Positions 17,256 to 26,700 of a stretch of 41,998 nucleotides of DNA are shown in pieces (position 1 is the stretch's first letter; every line of letters begins with the position of its first letter). The stretch is taken from positions 1 to 41,998 of the forward strand of contig CALDTK010000045.1 of the NCBI GenBank assembly GCA_937924035.1. Reading direction: 5' to 3'. A program made the translations under genes and the position numbers. Below the pieces are notes generated by a model. The model was not told the DNA's origin. It saw nothing but the letters and a program-made list of their open reading frames with translations, and ran no database searches. The DNA is from an uncultured Saprospiraceae bacterium. GTDB lineage: Bacteria; Bacteroidota; Bacteroidia; Chitinophagales; Saprospiraceae.

Positions 17256-18503
17256 ATGCCGATCGTTGAAATGAAAGTCCCTGTAATCGGGGAATCTGTT
17301 ACTGAAGTTACACTCTCTCAATGGCTTGTCCAGGAAGGCGATATTGTTGAGATTGACCAGTCTATCTGTGAGTTTGAATCAGACAAGGCGACGCTGGAAT
17401 TTCCGGCGGAGGCCGCTGGTAAGATCTCCTTCAAGGCCAATGAGGACGATGATCTTGAGATAGGCGCCTTAGTGGCAACAATCGATACAGACGCAGCAGG
17501 AAGTGCTCCAGCTCCTAAAGAAGCTGCCCCAGCTGAAGAGAAGAAAGCTCCAGCAGCAAAGGAAGAAACTCCAGATTCAGCTCCGGCAGCAAAGTCAGAA
17601 TCTTATGCGACCGGTCATGCTAGCCCAGCAGCAGCAAAAATTCTTTCAGAGAAGGGAGTTGATGCAAGCAGCGTGAGTGGTTCTGGCCGCGACGGTCGGA
17701 TTACAAAGGAAGATGCTCAGAATGCATCAGCAGCAGCTAAGCCTGCAGCCCCTGCAAAAGCAGCTCCTGCGCCAAAGGCATCTGCACCATCTGGAACTTT
17801 CTCAAGAGAAGAGCGTCGCGAAAAGATGTCGCGCATGCGTCGCACGATTGCCAAGCGATTGGTGAGCGCCAAGAACAATACAGCAATGCTCACCACTTTT
17901 AATGAGGTGGATTTGAGCAATTTGATGGCAATGCGTAAGCAGTATCAAGAAAAGTTTGTAGAGCGCTACGGTGTGAAGCTTGGCTTCATGTCTCTATTCT
18001 CAAAAGCCTGTGCAACGGTGCTCATGGAGATGCCTGATGTGAATGCATTTATCGATGGTGATCACTTGATCTACCACGACTATGCGGATATTTCTGTAGC
18101 GGTTTCTACACCAACAGGTCTCGTTGTTCCTCCGATTCACAACGTGGAATCGCTGAACTTTGCAGAGATCGAATTGGCTATCAAGGCCGTTGCGAAAAAA
18201 GCACGTGAAGGTTCACTCACTATGGACGAGATGACGGGTGGAACTTTCACCATTACTAATGGTGGTGTATTCGGATCAATGCTATCGACGCCGATCCTCA
18301 ACGAACCGCAGTCTGCGATTCTCGGAATGCACAACATCATTCAGCGCCCAGTTGCCGTGAATGGTGAGGTTAAAATTCGTCCGATGATGTACCTCGCGCT
18401 CAGCTACGATCACCGCGTAATCGACGGATCAAGTGCAGTTACTTTCTTGGTCAAGGTGAAGAACTTACTTGAGGACCCTACAGCAATGTTGCTCGGTATT
18501 TAA
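17256..18503 (+). CDS. odhB: 2-oxoglutarate dehydrogenase E2 (dihydrolipoyl succinyltransferase)
   Basis: 415 residues from ATG at 17256; the frame is open 63 bp upstream, but that extension has no lipoyl-domain sequence and would overlap the promoter. The lipoyl domain covers 1-80 with the lipoylated lysine K44 ([10 protein letters not shown]). An Ala/Pro/Lys-rich linker leads to the E1/E3-binding domain (about 128-165, [14 protein letters not shown]), a second Ala-rich linker, and the catalytic domain (about 190-415). The active-site motif is SYDHRVIDG (H386, D390). The phrases [12 protein letters not shown] and [14 protein letters not shown] fit succinyltransferase (also called SucB) rather than acetyltransferase. 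The E1 gene (odhA/sucA), usually adjacent, is not in the window on either side. Confidence 0.93.
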   Translation: MPIVEMKVPVIGESVTEVTLSQWLVQEGDIVEIDQSICEFESDKATLEFPAEAAGKISFKANEDDDLEIGALVATIDTDAAGSAPAPKEAAPAEEKKAPAAKEETPDSAPAAKSESYATGHASPAAAKILSEKGVDASSVSGSGRDGRITKEDAQNASAAAKPAAPAKAAPAPKASAPSGTFSREERREKMSRMRRTIAKRLVSAKNNTAMLTTFNEVDLSNLMAMRKQYQEKFVERYGVKLGFMSLFSKACATVLMEMPDVNAFIDGDHLIYHDYADISVAVSTPTGLVVPPIHNVESLNFAEIELAIKAVAKKAREGSLTMDEMTGGTFTITNGGVFGSMLSTPILNEPQSAILGMHNIIQRPVAVNGEVKIRPMMYLALSYDHRVIDGSSAVTFLVKVKNLLEDPTAMLLGI

Positions 18504-18532
18504 ACTCAGCTTTAATAGCCGTTCAAAGTTCA

Positions 18533-18573
18533 CAAGGAAAGGCTAAGAAGCGTAGCTTCTTGGCCTTTCCTTG
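18533..18573. terminator. Long hairpin between convergent genes
   Basis: The arms at 18533-18551 and 18555-18573 pair over 19 bp with one G-U pair around a 3-nt GTA loop. There is no clear T-run on either side. It lies 30 bp past the odhB stop and could stop transcription from both sides. Confidence 0.65.
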
Positions 18574-18691
18574 TTCAAGGTTCAGCGGGTGGGACGCTCG
18601 GAACTTTATGCCCAATAACATCCCTCCTAACCTGCACCTTGAACCAACTTGATGAAGTGCGAAGCACAAGTCAAGTTGCTGAACCTCGAAC
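18573..18691. repeat. Nested inverted repeats downstream of odhB
   Basis: The outer arms GTTCAAGGTTCAGC (18573-18586) and GCTGAACCTCGAAC (18678-18691) match at 13 of 14 positions. Inside, CAACTTGA (18645-18652) pairs with TCAAGTTG (18671-18678), and GTGC-GAA-GCAC (18657-18667) forms the tip. The arrangement gives a branched structure of about 120 nt with no coding potential. Confidence 0.5.
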
Positions 18692-18735
18692 CACTTCTAA
18701 ATTAATTACGAAGCTCAAAAGCTGGTGATTTTGCT

Positions 18736-19533
18736 TTAGTCCAGAAAGGTATCTACAAGCTTAAACACCTCATCCGGTGCCTCAGCATGAACCCAATGGC
18801 CAGCGCCCTCTATGGTTTTGAGTTGTGCTTTAGGGAACAGCGCTTGGATGCCTGGCCAATCTTCATCTTTGATGTAGCCAGATTTTCCGCCGCGAAGGAA
18901 GAGTGCTTCACCAGGCCACGGCTCGCCTGTGATAGGAGCGAGTATGTTTTCATAGCCAGCTTCCAGTGCGTCGAGGTTCATCTTCCAATCGTAGCCCTGT
19001 TGCTTGTTGCGCTTCAGGTTTTTCATGAGGAACATGCGGATGCCAGGTTCAGCGATTCGTTTTGAAAGTAATTCGTCGATTTGCGAACGGGACAGTGGTT
19101 CTTGACCATCTTCTACTGTAAGTGGAATGGAGCGCATGGCTGCAAAGATCTCGTCATGGCCACGTGGGAATTGCTTCACTCCCATGTCCACAACTACAAG
19201 TTTGCGCACGCGATCTGGGAAATTGAGCGCGTACTGCATCGCTACCTTTCCTCCCATGGAGTGTCCCAATACATCGGCCTCGTGGATCCATTGATCTTCA
19301 AGAAATTCCTCCAAATCTGCAGCTAGGCTAGGGTAGTCCACCTCATTGGCATGCGGAGATTTGCCGTGGTTACGCTGATCGACAAGGATTGCCATTCTGC
19401 CATCCAGCACTCCTTCGGGATCTTCGGCGCCAAAACGCTTTCCGAGTGTCTGCCAGTTATCGAGCATTCCGAACAGTCCGTGCAGAATGACGAGTGGATC
19501 ACCGGAGCCAATGGTTTTGTGGTTGAGCTGCAT
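18736..19533 (-). CDS. Alpha/beta-fold hydrolase (YbfF-like esterase)
   Basis: 265 residues with no signal peptide, so probably cytoplasmic. The oxyanion-hole segment is ILHGLFGMLDNWQ, the nucleophile is S92 in LGHSMGGKVAMQ, and the catalytic histidine is H246 in IEGAGHWVHAEAP; DQRNHGKSPH is typical of the YbfF/ABHD11 group. These proteins are general esterases, and the natural substrate is unknown. It stands alone and is convergent with odhB. Its start region faces the lipoprotein operon across a 138-bp divergent gap that holds two copies of the dispersed word. Confidence 0.88.
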   Translation of the reverse strand: MQLNHKTIGSGDPLVILHGLFGMLDNWQTLGKRFGAEDPEGVLDGRMAILVDQRNHGKSPHANEVDYPSLAADLEEFLEDQWIHEADVLGHSMGGKVAMQYALNFPDRVRKLVVVDMGVKQFPRGHDEIFAAMRSIPLTVEDGQEPLSRSQIDELLSKRIAEPGIRMFLMKNLKRNKQQGYDWKMNLDALEAGYENILAPITGEPWPGEALFLRGGKSGYIKDEDWPGIQALFPKAQLKTIEGAGHWVHAEAPDEVFKLVDTFLD

Positions 19534-19554
19534 GGGGTAAAGGTAGGTGAGAGG

Positions 19555-19567
19555 TTTTGGCGTAAGC
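19555..19567 (+). repeat. Dispersed word, T variant (TTTTGGCGTAAGC)
   Basis: Non-coding, in the gap between the hydrolase and lipoprotein genes; a direct-repeat partner lies 41 bp downstream. Confidence 0.65.
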
Positions 19568-19595
19568 AGAAGAAAAGTAGCAACCTCGTGCAGCG

Positions 19596-19608
19596 TTTTG
19601 GCGAAAGC
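19596..19608 (+). repeat. Dispersed word TTTTGGCGAAAGC, exact copy
   Basis: Non-coding, 63 bp before the lipoprotein ATG at 19672. Preceded by G. Confidence 0.8.
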
Positions 19609-19671
19609 TGGGGTTATCCAATTGTAGCGCGCGCATTCCTTTCATTCTTTACCTTCCGAAAAGACTCTACC

Positions 19672-21432
19672 ATGCAACTACGATTCTGTTATTTCCTGAT
19701 TTTATCGCTACTACTTGTTATTGGATGTGACCGTGATCCCGTTGATGTGATTACAACGATTCCAGTAGAACTTCCTACTACGGATTCCTTGACGGCTACT
19801 ACGAGTTTGGCTGGAACCGTTAGAAAACCAGATGGCACCATCCCTGAGAATGCCGTTGCGGAAATACTATACGGTGATTTTGTGATTCATTCTCAGCAAG
19901 TGAATTCAGGAGATGGAAGTTGGTTTTTTAATGAAATCGCGGTAAGTGATAATCCAAATGTGTTGGTTCGAATTACTGCACCAGGATGGGTTCCTGCAAT
20001 ACGATCAATTCCTAATCGGTCAGATGTCGTTCGTTATGCAAATATCGTATTGCTTGATCGAGGCCAGACTAATCCAGCATCACCAACTACTGATTACACA
20101 GAATCTAACGGACTTCTCACTGTGACCATTCCGGCAAATGGTTATTCGCCTTTCCCTGGCACAGCAGAAATCACTCCGCTCGAGATTAGCCTGAATGCGT
20201 ACACTGCAGATGAAATTAGTAGTGTTAACAATGCGATCGCCGCACCTTTTCTGGTAGATGATGCGGGCACACTTCGTACACTAAGTAATCCAACTATATA
20301 TGCTCTGATTGTTACCTCAGGGCCATCATACAGAGTCGATTTTAATAAAACTTTTGAGCGTGGGATAGAGCTTTCAACACCTAATGCCGGACCAACCTCC
20401 ATTATATACGTACTCAATCAAGAGACAGGCTACTGGGAAAACATCTCGACGCCCGATGGGCTTTTAGAGGTAAAGCAGTTCGGGTACTTTGCAGTAGCAC
20501 AAGCCAGTAATTCTGTCCGCGTAAGTGGGCGAATAGAAGAGCCAGATGGTACGGGTATTCAAGGTGCTGATGTTTTCTCTTTTGTCAATGACCCGAATGG
20601 TTCGATTGCGTTTAATCTAACTGCAACAGATGGCAATGGCGACTATGAATTTCATATTCCTTCAGGCAGTGAAGGTGATGTACTACTTCAACCAGGTGCC
20701 TGTGGAGAGAAGCAATACCGACTAAATAGACCATCAAGTGATGTAGATTTAGGAGCGTTCACAGTAGGGGTTGGAACTCCAACTGTTATCCAAGGAGTTG
20801 TAGAGGGATGTACTTCAGGAATTGGATCAACAGAAGATTTGGCGATTGAGATGACAGGGGTGGGAATCGGAAGGGTGCTTATCCCGTTGATGGTTCCTAT
20901 TACTCCTGATGGATCATTTAATTTCGTCTATGACATTTGTCCGCTTGAGGACATAACCTTCGTGCCGATTATTCAATCGGGTCCGAATGCTGGTCGACAG
21001 GGTGAGCGTCTGGTAGTTCCTGGAGGTGCATCATTGACTAATTTAAACTTGAAGTATTGCGATACACTTGTCAGTGACGCACTCATGTTTATGAGCTTTC
21101 AAGGTCCAACGGTATTGTCAACAACCCCAGTAGGGACAACCATTCATCCTGATACAGTAGAAGTAGTTGGCGCTACAATGAATCCACTAGGTGAAATGCG
21201 ATGGAAAGTAGCTTTAGGTGGTTCTGGAAGTCAACCTAAAGTATTTGCAACATATACCGATAGTGATCAGACGTTTGTAACAGATGATTACGTGGAGGCA
21301 CTTGATCTTACGTATGATGGGAATGAGCTGTTTTTTAGGTTTTTAGATTCACCTGGCGTGCGAACTGATCTTAGTGATGGTTCAACCTCAATTCGTCAAG
21401 GAGGTGGTACAGTTCGCGTAAAAGTCGATTAA
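19672..21432 (+). CDS. Lipoprotein with carboxypeptidase-regulatory-like repeats, first gene of an ECF sigma operon
   Basis: 586 residues from ATG at 19672; the frame is open about 320 bp further upstream, but across the divergent gene. The lipoprotein signal is LLLVIGC (lipobox Cys about residue 19), so it is probably an outer-membrane lipoprotein. Two Ig-like regulatory repeats are visible: SLAGTVRKPDGTIPENAV (about 42-120) and RVSGRIEEPDGTGIQGADVF (about 285-360). A beta-rich C-terminus follows and ends in IRQGGGTVRVKVD. No enzyme motif is seen. The sigma factor gene starts 2 bp after its stop, which implies translational coupling; the protein may be a sensor or target of that sigma system. 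Confidence 0.82.
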   Translation: MQLRFCYFLILSLLLVIGCDRDPVDVITTIPVELPTTDSLTATTSLAGTVRKPDGTIPENAVAEILYGDFVIHSQQVNSGDGSWFFNEIAVSDNPNVLVRITAPGWVPAIRSIPNRSDVVRYANIVLLDRGQTNPASPTTDYTESNGLLTVTIPANGYSPFPGTAEITPLEISLNAYTADEISSVNNAIAAPFLVDDAGTLRTLSNPTIYALIVTSGPSYRVDFNKTFERGIELSTPNAGPTSIIYVLNQETGYWENISTPDGLLEVKQFGYFAVAQASNSVRVSGRIEEPDGTGIQGADVFSFVNDPNGSIAFNLTATDGNGDYEFHIPSGSEGDVLLQPGACGEKQYRLNRPSSDVDLGAFTVGVGTPTVIQGVVEGCTSGIGSTEDLAIEMTGVGIGRVLIPLMVPITPDGSFNFVYDICPLEDITFVPIIQSGPNAGRQGERLVVPGGASLTNLNLKYCDTLVSDALMFMSFQGPTVLSTTPVGTTIHPDTVEVVGATMNPLGEMRWKVALGGSGSQPKVFATYTDSDQTFVTDDYVEALDLTYDGNELFFRFLDSPGVRTDLSDGSTSIRQGGGTVRVKVD

Positions 21433-21434
21433 AC

Positions 21435-22004
21435 GTGCACCTCACCTTGACCATAGATCAAACGATCCAGCAAGCCTTGAAGGGCGAGGCCTCGGCACAG
21501 CGCAAGCTGTTCGAAGCCTTCTCTCCGCAGGCGTTTCGCGTAGCCATGCGCTATTGCGAACATCGAGCTGATGCAGAGGATGTTGTCCAGAATACATTCA
21601 TCCGAGTATTCAGTCAACTCAAGAATTACAAGGGCGAAAAAGGAGCTTTTGGCGCTTGGGTACATCGGATATCCGTTAATGAAAGTCTGCGGGTTTTACG
21701 AAAGAGAAAGCCAATATTATTCATAGCGTCCGAGAATGATAATCGGCAAGAAGTTGATCCAGAGCCACTGGTCACTGATCATCTCGCTGCTGCTGATTTA
21801 CGACGACTGATTCTACAATTGCCAGAAGGTTATCGAGCAGTTTTTAATCTACATGCGATTGAAGGCTATTCGCATCAAGAGATTGCTGAGCAGCTAGGCA
21901 TTACAGCTGCAACGAGTCGTAGTCAGTTGACACGCGCTAAACGCACTTTGAAGCAGTGGATTAGTGCCCAAATTTTGAATGCCCCAAAAACTCAAATTCG
22001 ATGA
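21435..22004 (+). CDS. ECF-type RNA polymerase sigma factor
   Basis: 189 residues from a GTG. Region 2 (about 25-95: KLFEAFSPQAFRVAMRYCEH, ADAEDVVQNTFIRVF, FGAWVHRISVNESLRVLRKR) and region 4 (about 128-180: LPEGYRAVFNLHAIEGYSHQ, then QLGITAATSRSQLTRAKRTL) are both intact. It directs RNA polymerase to a set of extracytoplasmic-stress promoters. The start is 2 bp after the upstream lipoprotein stop, and its stop overlaps the next start by 4 bp (ATGA), so the three genes are translated as a unit. The next gene is a candidate anti-sigma factor. Confidence 0.95.
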   Translation: MHLTLTIDQTIQQALKGEASAQRKLFEAFSPQAFRVAMRYCEHRADAEDVVQNTFIRVFSQLKNYKGEKGAFGAWVHRISVNESLRVLRKRKPILFIASENDNRQEVDPEPLVTDHLAAADLRRLILQLPEGYRAVFNLHAIEGYSHQEIAEQLGITAATSRSQLTRAKRTLKQWISAQILNAPKTQIR

Positions 22005-23500
22005 GTGATAATTTGAAAAATAAGCTAGATCAAGAGCAATTGGAGTTTGATACTTCGGCGGCATGGGAGCAGCTTGCGCCAAAACTAGACTCGAATAAGC
22101 GCAAACGCCGAGGGTTCATCTGGTGGTGGGTAGGAGGCAGTGCGAGTGTCGCTTTTTTAGTCTTCGCTATGCTTTATCTCTTGCCGCAGGATTCGTCAAC
22201 GGAACCTCCAGCTGTTTTTGCGGAAGCAAATCAAGTAGAAGCGTCTAAGATTGAGCTTTCAAGCGAAACCGTAGAATCCGCACCGCTGTCGATTTCTGAA
22301 GAGAAGTCTGCAGGAGTGTATAGTTCTGATGCGCTTTTCGATGTCTCTTCGAGAGGTAGTAGTGAGGAAAGTCCTGTTATTAACTTAACATCTAAAGTAC
22401 TAAATGAGGGTGATGATAATCTTCTATCAACATCGCTTAATAATTCACACAAAATAGTTGCTTATGATTCTGGTAGTATTCAGTTTCTTCAAGAAAATAT
22501 TACTACAGAAAATGCATCAACTCCTTACTCTATTTTCCATCAAGATAATTCCCTTGGTGTAGGAGGAGGAGAAGATAGCGAATTGACTCCTAGTAGGTCT
22601 AAAGCTGACCTTGATCAATCTCGTTCAAATCAGACTTCCGACGGATTGACCTCCGCTGATATAGTTGCCTCGAGTAAGTTGCCCTATCTAAATCTTCTAC
22701 CTTTTGAGTTGGAAGGAAGTGAACAATTAGGGCGTTTACCTGAGATGCCAATGTCGAGAATACCTTATGGTAAGCTAACGACCAAACCTTATTGGCAAGT
22801 AGGTATCCTAGGAGGAGTAGGTAAAGAAATTCTCAGTTCTACTAACGACAATTTCAGAATCAACGGGCGAACAATTCTTGAAACTCGAAGCATGCAACTT
22901 GATGTCAAGCGGAGTTTTAGTAAAAGATTTGCAGTAACCGTGCATGCACATATATTGCAACGACAAGAACTTTATAGGACAGATTTAACAGAGCTGTACT
23001 CAGAAACTGTTTATAATCCAGTTGCCTTAGTTGCGGGGGGAGAACGTTTTGGAGATTCTGTATCAGTCTTATCTACTAATCGTGTTAGATCAGACAGATA
23101 CGCAACACTCACTCGCCTAAATGTTGGTGCAGTAGGGGAGTATTTAGTTCCAACAAGATCATGTGATTACGGAGTGTATGCAGGAGTCAACTTTGCTTTG
23201 GTACAGCGTTGGAATGGCAGTAGGATGGTGCAGCGTGTGCCAATAGATAGACCTGCGCCAGAAGAAATGAACCCAATCATTGAGGATACAGAAGGCCCTT
23301 ATAGTTCTCTTAATAATCGCCTCTCCTTCATAATTGGAACACGTGTGTCAAAACCACTAGGACGTCAACTCAATCTTCTGTTTGATGGTCGTGCTGTGCT
23401 TAATTCGCATTATGCAATTGAATCGCCTTTTGATGAATTGTTTACAGAGACTGGCCATACGTTTACCGTGAGTCTTGGTTTGGGTTGGAGGTTTGAGTAA
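22001..23500 (+). CDS. One-span membrane protein with anti-sigma-like N-terminus and barrel-like C-terminus
   Basis: 499 residues, not assigned to a known family with certainty. The N-terminus (1-38) is cytoplasmic-like and charged (FDTSAAWEQLAPKLDSNKRKRR). One membrane segment covers about 39-61 (WWWVGGSASVAFLVFAMLYL). A long Ser-rich, poorly structured region runs about 65-255. From about 263 the sequence becomes beta-strand-rich (YWQVGILGGVGKEI, LDVKRSFSKRFAVTVHAHIL, TRLNVGAVGEYLV) and ends in FTVSLGLGWRFE, like an outer-membrane barrel. Coupling to the sigma factor by a 4-bp overlap suggests an anti-sigma role for the N-terminus. That is inference; no zinc-finger or other anti-sigma motif is visible. 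Confidence 0.75.
   Translation: MSDNLKNKLDQEQLEFDTSAAWEQLAPKLDSNKRKRRGFIWWWVGGSASVAFLVFAMLYLLPQDSSTEPPAVFAEANQVEASKIELSSETVESAPLSISEEKSAGVYSSDALFDVSSRGSSEESPVINLTSKVLNEGDDNLLSTSLNNSHKIVAYDSGSIQFLQENITTENASTPYSIFHQDNSLGVGGGEDSELTPSRSKADLDQSRSNQTSDGLTSADIVASSKLPYLNLLPFELEGSEQLGRLPEMPMSRIPYGKLTTKPYWQVGILGGVGKEILSSTNDNFRINGRTILETRSMQLDVKRSFSKRFAVTVHAHILQRQELYRTDLTELYSETVYNPVALVAGGERFGDSVSVLSTNRVRSDRYATLTRLNVGAVGEYLVPTRSCDYGVYAGVNFALVQRWNGSRMVQRVPIDRPAPEEMNPIIEDTEGPYSSLNNRLSFIIGTRVSKPLGRQLNLLFDGRAVLNSHYAIESPFDELFTETGHTFTVSLGLGWRFE
22072..22084 (-). repeat. Dispersed word TTTTGGCGCAAGC, exact copy (C form)
   Basis: In the anti-sigma-like gene, encoding QLAPK on the opposite strand. Confidence 0.8.
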
Positions 23501-23550
23501 AGAAAAGGGTTAGTTGACTCTTAAGATAGCGGAGTATTAAGTCAATCCGT

Positions 23551-23708
23551 CCAGCCCGTTTTTAGCCGACTTCGTAACCGACAAGCAAACTGGCCTCACA
23601 TAGCAAGGACCTGCCAGCCCATGCACGCGAACACACGTTGCTGGACTGGTAGGTCTAGCATACGATAGGCCAGTTTGATCAGACAGCGTAGCTGTTGAGT
23701 CGGGCTGG
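23551..23708. repeat. Long imperfect hairpin element between convergent genes
   Basis: Three nested pairs of arms are visible: CCAGCCCG (23551-23558) with CGGGCTGG (23701-23708), CAAACTGGCCT (23586-23596) with AGGCCAGTTTG (23667-23677), and GACCTGCCAGCCC (23608-23620) with GGACTGGTAGGTC (23643-23655, 11 of 13). A small hairpin CAGCGTAGCTG lies between the outer pairs. There is no coding potential. It may be a two-way terminator, a mobile palindromic repeat or a structured RNA. Confidence 0.55.
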
Positions 23709-23727
23709 GCGAACAACACCTCTTATA

Positions 23728-26700
23728 CTACCGCACCACCTGCAATCCAAAAGCTTTCTGAACACCACCGATTTGGACAACTACTTGGTAGAAACCTTCT
23801 GGCCAATTTGAATTGAGCTCGATTTCCTGAGTACCAGCTTGTGCAAACTCAAGTGTTTTGATTCGCTGACCTAAGGCATTGAAGATCTGCACCTCCATGT
23901 CATGAACATCCGAGATAGGTGTAAAGACAGTTAGGCGATCAGAAGCCGGATTAGGGTAGACCCGCATCACGCTTGCATCTACATTAAAGGATACTTCGCG
24001 GATACTTTGCTCACGGATAGATCCATCACCGTTCCGAGTAGAGAGACGATAGCGATTCAAGCCAAATTCAGGAGCAGCATCCCAAACGTGAAGCACAGGA
24101 TCTTGATTTGGCGAAATCATTCCAATCATCTCCCATGTAGCGCCTGACGTATTTCGCTCAACGACGTAATCGCGAGTTGTGAAATCTGTTAAGTCAACAT
24201 TCCAATAGGTTTCAACTTCTAGGTTACGAACCGCCGCATGGAAATTCGTTGGTGCAGCCATGCGTGCGCCAGTAGAAGAACATGCGCCTGCTCCTTGAAA
24301 TTCAAAGCAAGCTTCGTCATCTTCTCCGTTGCCGAATCCGTTGCCTGCTTGTGAATCCGCATCGGCTGCATTTTGTGCACTTACCCAAGCCGTTAGCCTT
24401 CGTGGGCCAGTTGTCATGTAGAACATGTTCGCATCGAGTGTTGCAGATGCTCCAGCGGCAAGTGTGCCAACTATCCACGTTTGTGGCGATGTGTAAGGAT
24501 TAAACGAACCTTGGCTTGTGGTTGCCTCATTTCCTCCTACAAAAACAACATCAGCAGGAAGAGCAAGCTGCACAGCTACTCCTCCGACAGAGGCCCCTCC
24601 AGTATTTGTGATGGTTACGGCACCTTCGAAGGTGTTCCAAATTCCAGGATTCGGAGTTGTTGAAGTAATAGCAAGTTCTAAGTCTGGCTCATTCCCACCT
24701 GTAGTTGTTGTGACGGTTCCCGTAACTGGAATATTGATGGTCGAAACGCCTCCAGAGAACTGAATGCGGAAAGTCGCATTCTTCGTACCAGAAGCATTGG
24801 CGGTTGGTGCAAAGGTCAGTTGGAAACTCTCACTTCCTCCTGCTGCAATCGTTGCTGATCCCGAAAGCCCTGAGAAAGAAAACTGCCCTGGGTTTGAGCC
24901 TATGTATCCTCGACTTGAAACAGTCGCCGCTGTGCCACCCGTGTTGTTAATCGTTACCGTACGAGAAACAGTTTGACCACCTGCTCGATTTGGGAAGGAT
25001 ATGCTTGTCGGGTTGACTGCTAAAAGTGCTGGTCCAGGCCCCGTTCCTCCGCCGCATGCTCCTGTTCCATTGAACTCGAAACAGGTCGCATCGTCTTCTC
25101 CATCCCATGCAGCACTTGGACTCGAATCTTGGTCACTACCATTTTGAGCACTCACCCAAGCATCAACTTTTCGAGCGGCTGTAGTCATGTTGAATACACG
25201 ATAATCAATCGTTACACTTGCACCAGCGGCAACCGTTCCTACCGTCCAAAGACCTCCTTGATAGGGGTTAAAGGACCCTTGAGAAGTTGTTGCTTCATTG
25301 CCTCCTTCATAGACCATGTTGGCAGGAAGTTGAAGCCTCACACGCACTCCGCTTGCTGCGGCAGAACCCGTATTGGTGAGGGTGAAGCGACCTGTTCCAA
25401 TTTGCCACTGACCAGGGTTTGGAGTGCTTGAAGAGGCGCTCATTTCTAGGTCGGCTCCGTTGCCTGTTGGTTGCTGAGCTTCACCAGTCAGGTTCATAGT
25501 TAAGCTAGGAACACTCCCTGTGAAATCGACGGTAAGTACCGCTTGTTGAACAGCTGGTTGAGTACTCGTAGGTGAGAAGGTTACTTGAAATGTGCGTGAA
25601 GCTCCCGCAGCAATAGTATTCCCTCCTGCAACATTGGTTTTGGCGAAAGCTGAAGACTGCGCACCCCCAATAGTGATCGAATTTACAGTCGCTGACGCAC
25701 CACCTGTATTAGAAATGGTTACCGTTACCGGAGTACTTGTTGTCCCAATAGCTTGCGTTTGGAAAGCAATGCTCGTGGGATTTAAACTCATATTGGCCGT
25801 CCCAGGATTACTTCCCGCCGTGAGATTGACAACAATGTTTTGAGAAGAAGCTGAAGTACGAATTGTTAACGTTCCACTCGTTGCCGAGTTTGCAGACTTT
25901 GTATAACGAACAGGGATCGCCTGTGTATTACCAACCTTGATCAAGCGGCCTACGCGACTCGGTGTAGTGAGGGCAAATCCTGCTCCACTAACGCTGATAG
26001 ACTCAATGACTGCGCCTTGATTTCCGCCAGAGTGGGTGAGTACAAGATTCCTAGTTTGGCCTTGTCCGTTGTTGAGTGTGGGCCAAGTAATACTGGTTGG
26101 ATTTGAAATTTGAGCTTGCGCCAAAACCTGTCCTGTGACACCAGGAGCACTGCCATCGAAGGTGAAGCGTTCTTGGGTTTGTGTGTTTCCGCCACCCCGG
26201 TTTGGCGAGCCTGAGGCGACATAAATCGCACCGTTATTGACGATTGCTTGTGTGCCATGTCGGCCTTCATTCAACGGAGTGAGGGTTCGCCAAGTTTGGG
26301 TCGATAAGTTGAGTGCTTCAACATCGTTGTTAGCTGCTCCTGCATTTCGTTCGCCACCAATCACCAGCATTTCTCCATTGAGGACTCCAACAGCAGATGC
26401 CGCTCTTCCTGTAGGGAGGGCATTCGGCCATTGACTCCATGAACCAGCCGCAAAATCAAACACATCTACAGCGCGGATGGTAGGTAGGAAGGTACTGGTC
26501 TGCCCAGATCGGCGACCGCCCGTCACGATGAGTTTGCCTCCTGAAACGGCCGCATGAAAGTGATCGCGCGAGCGAGGGAGATTCGGTAAAACCGTCCATG
26601 TATTTGTTGCAGGATCGTAGGAGTCAAACTTGTTACTCCATCCATTGGTGTGGCCGTTTGTGATACCGCCAGCGACATAAAGCTTACCTTGATAGGCCAC

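Noticed and set aside
21645-21658. CTTTTGGCGCTTGG in the sigma factor gene
   Set aside because: It matches only the first half of the dispersed word and encodes the conserved FGAW.
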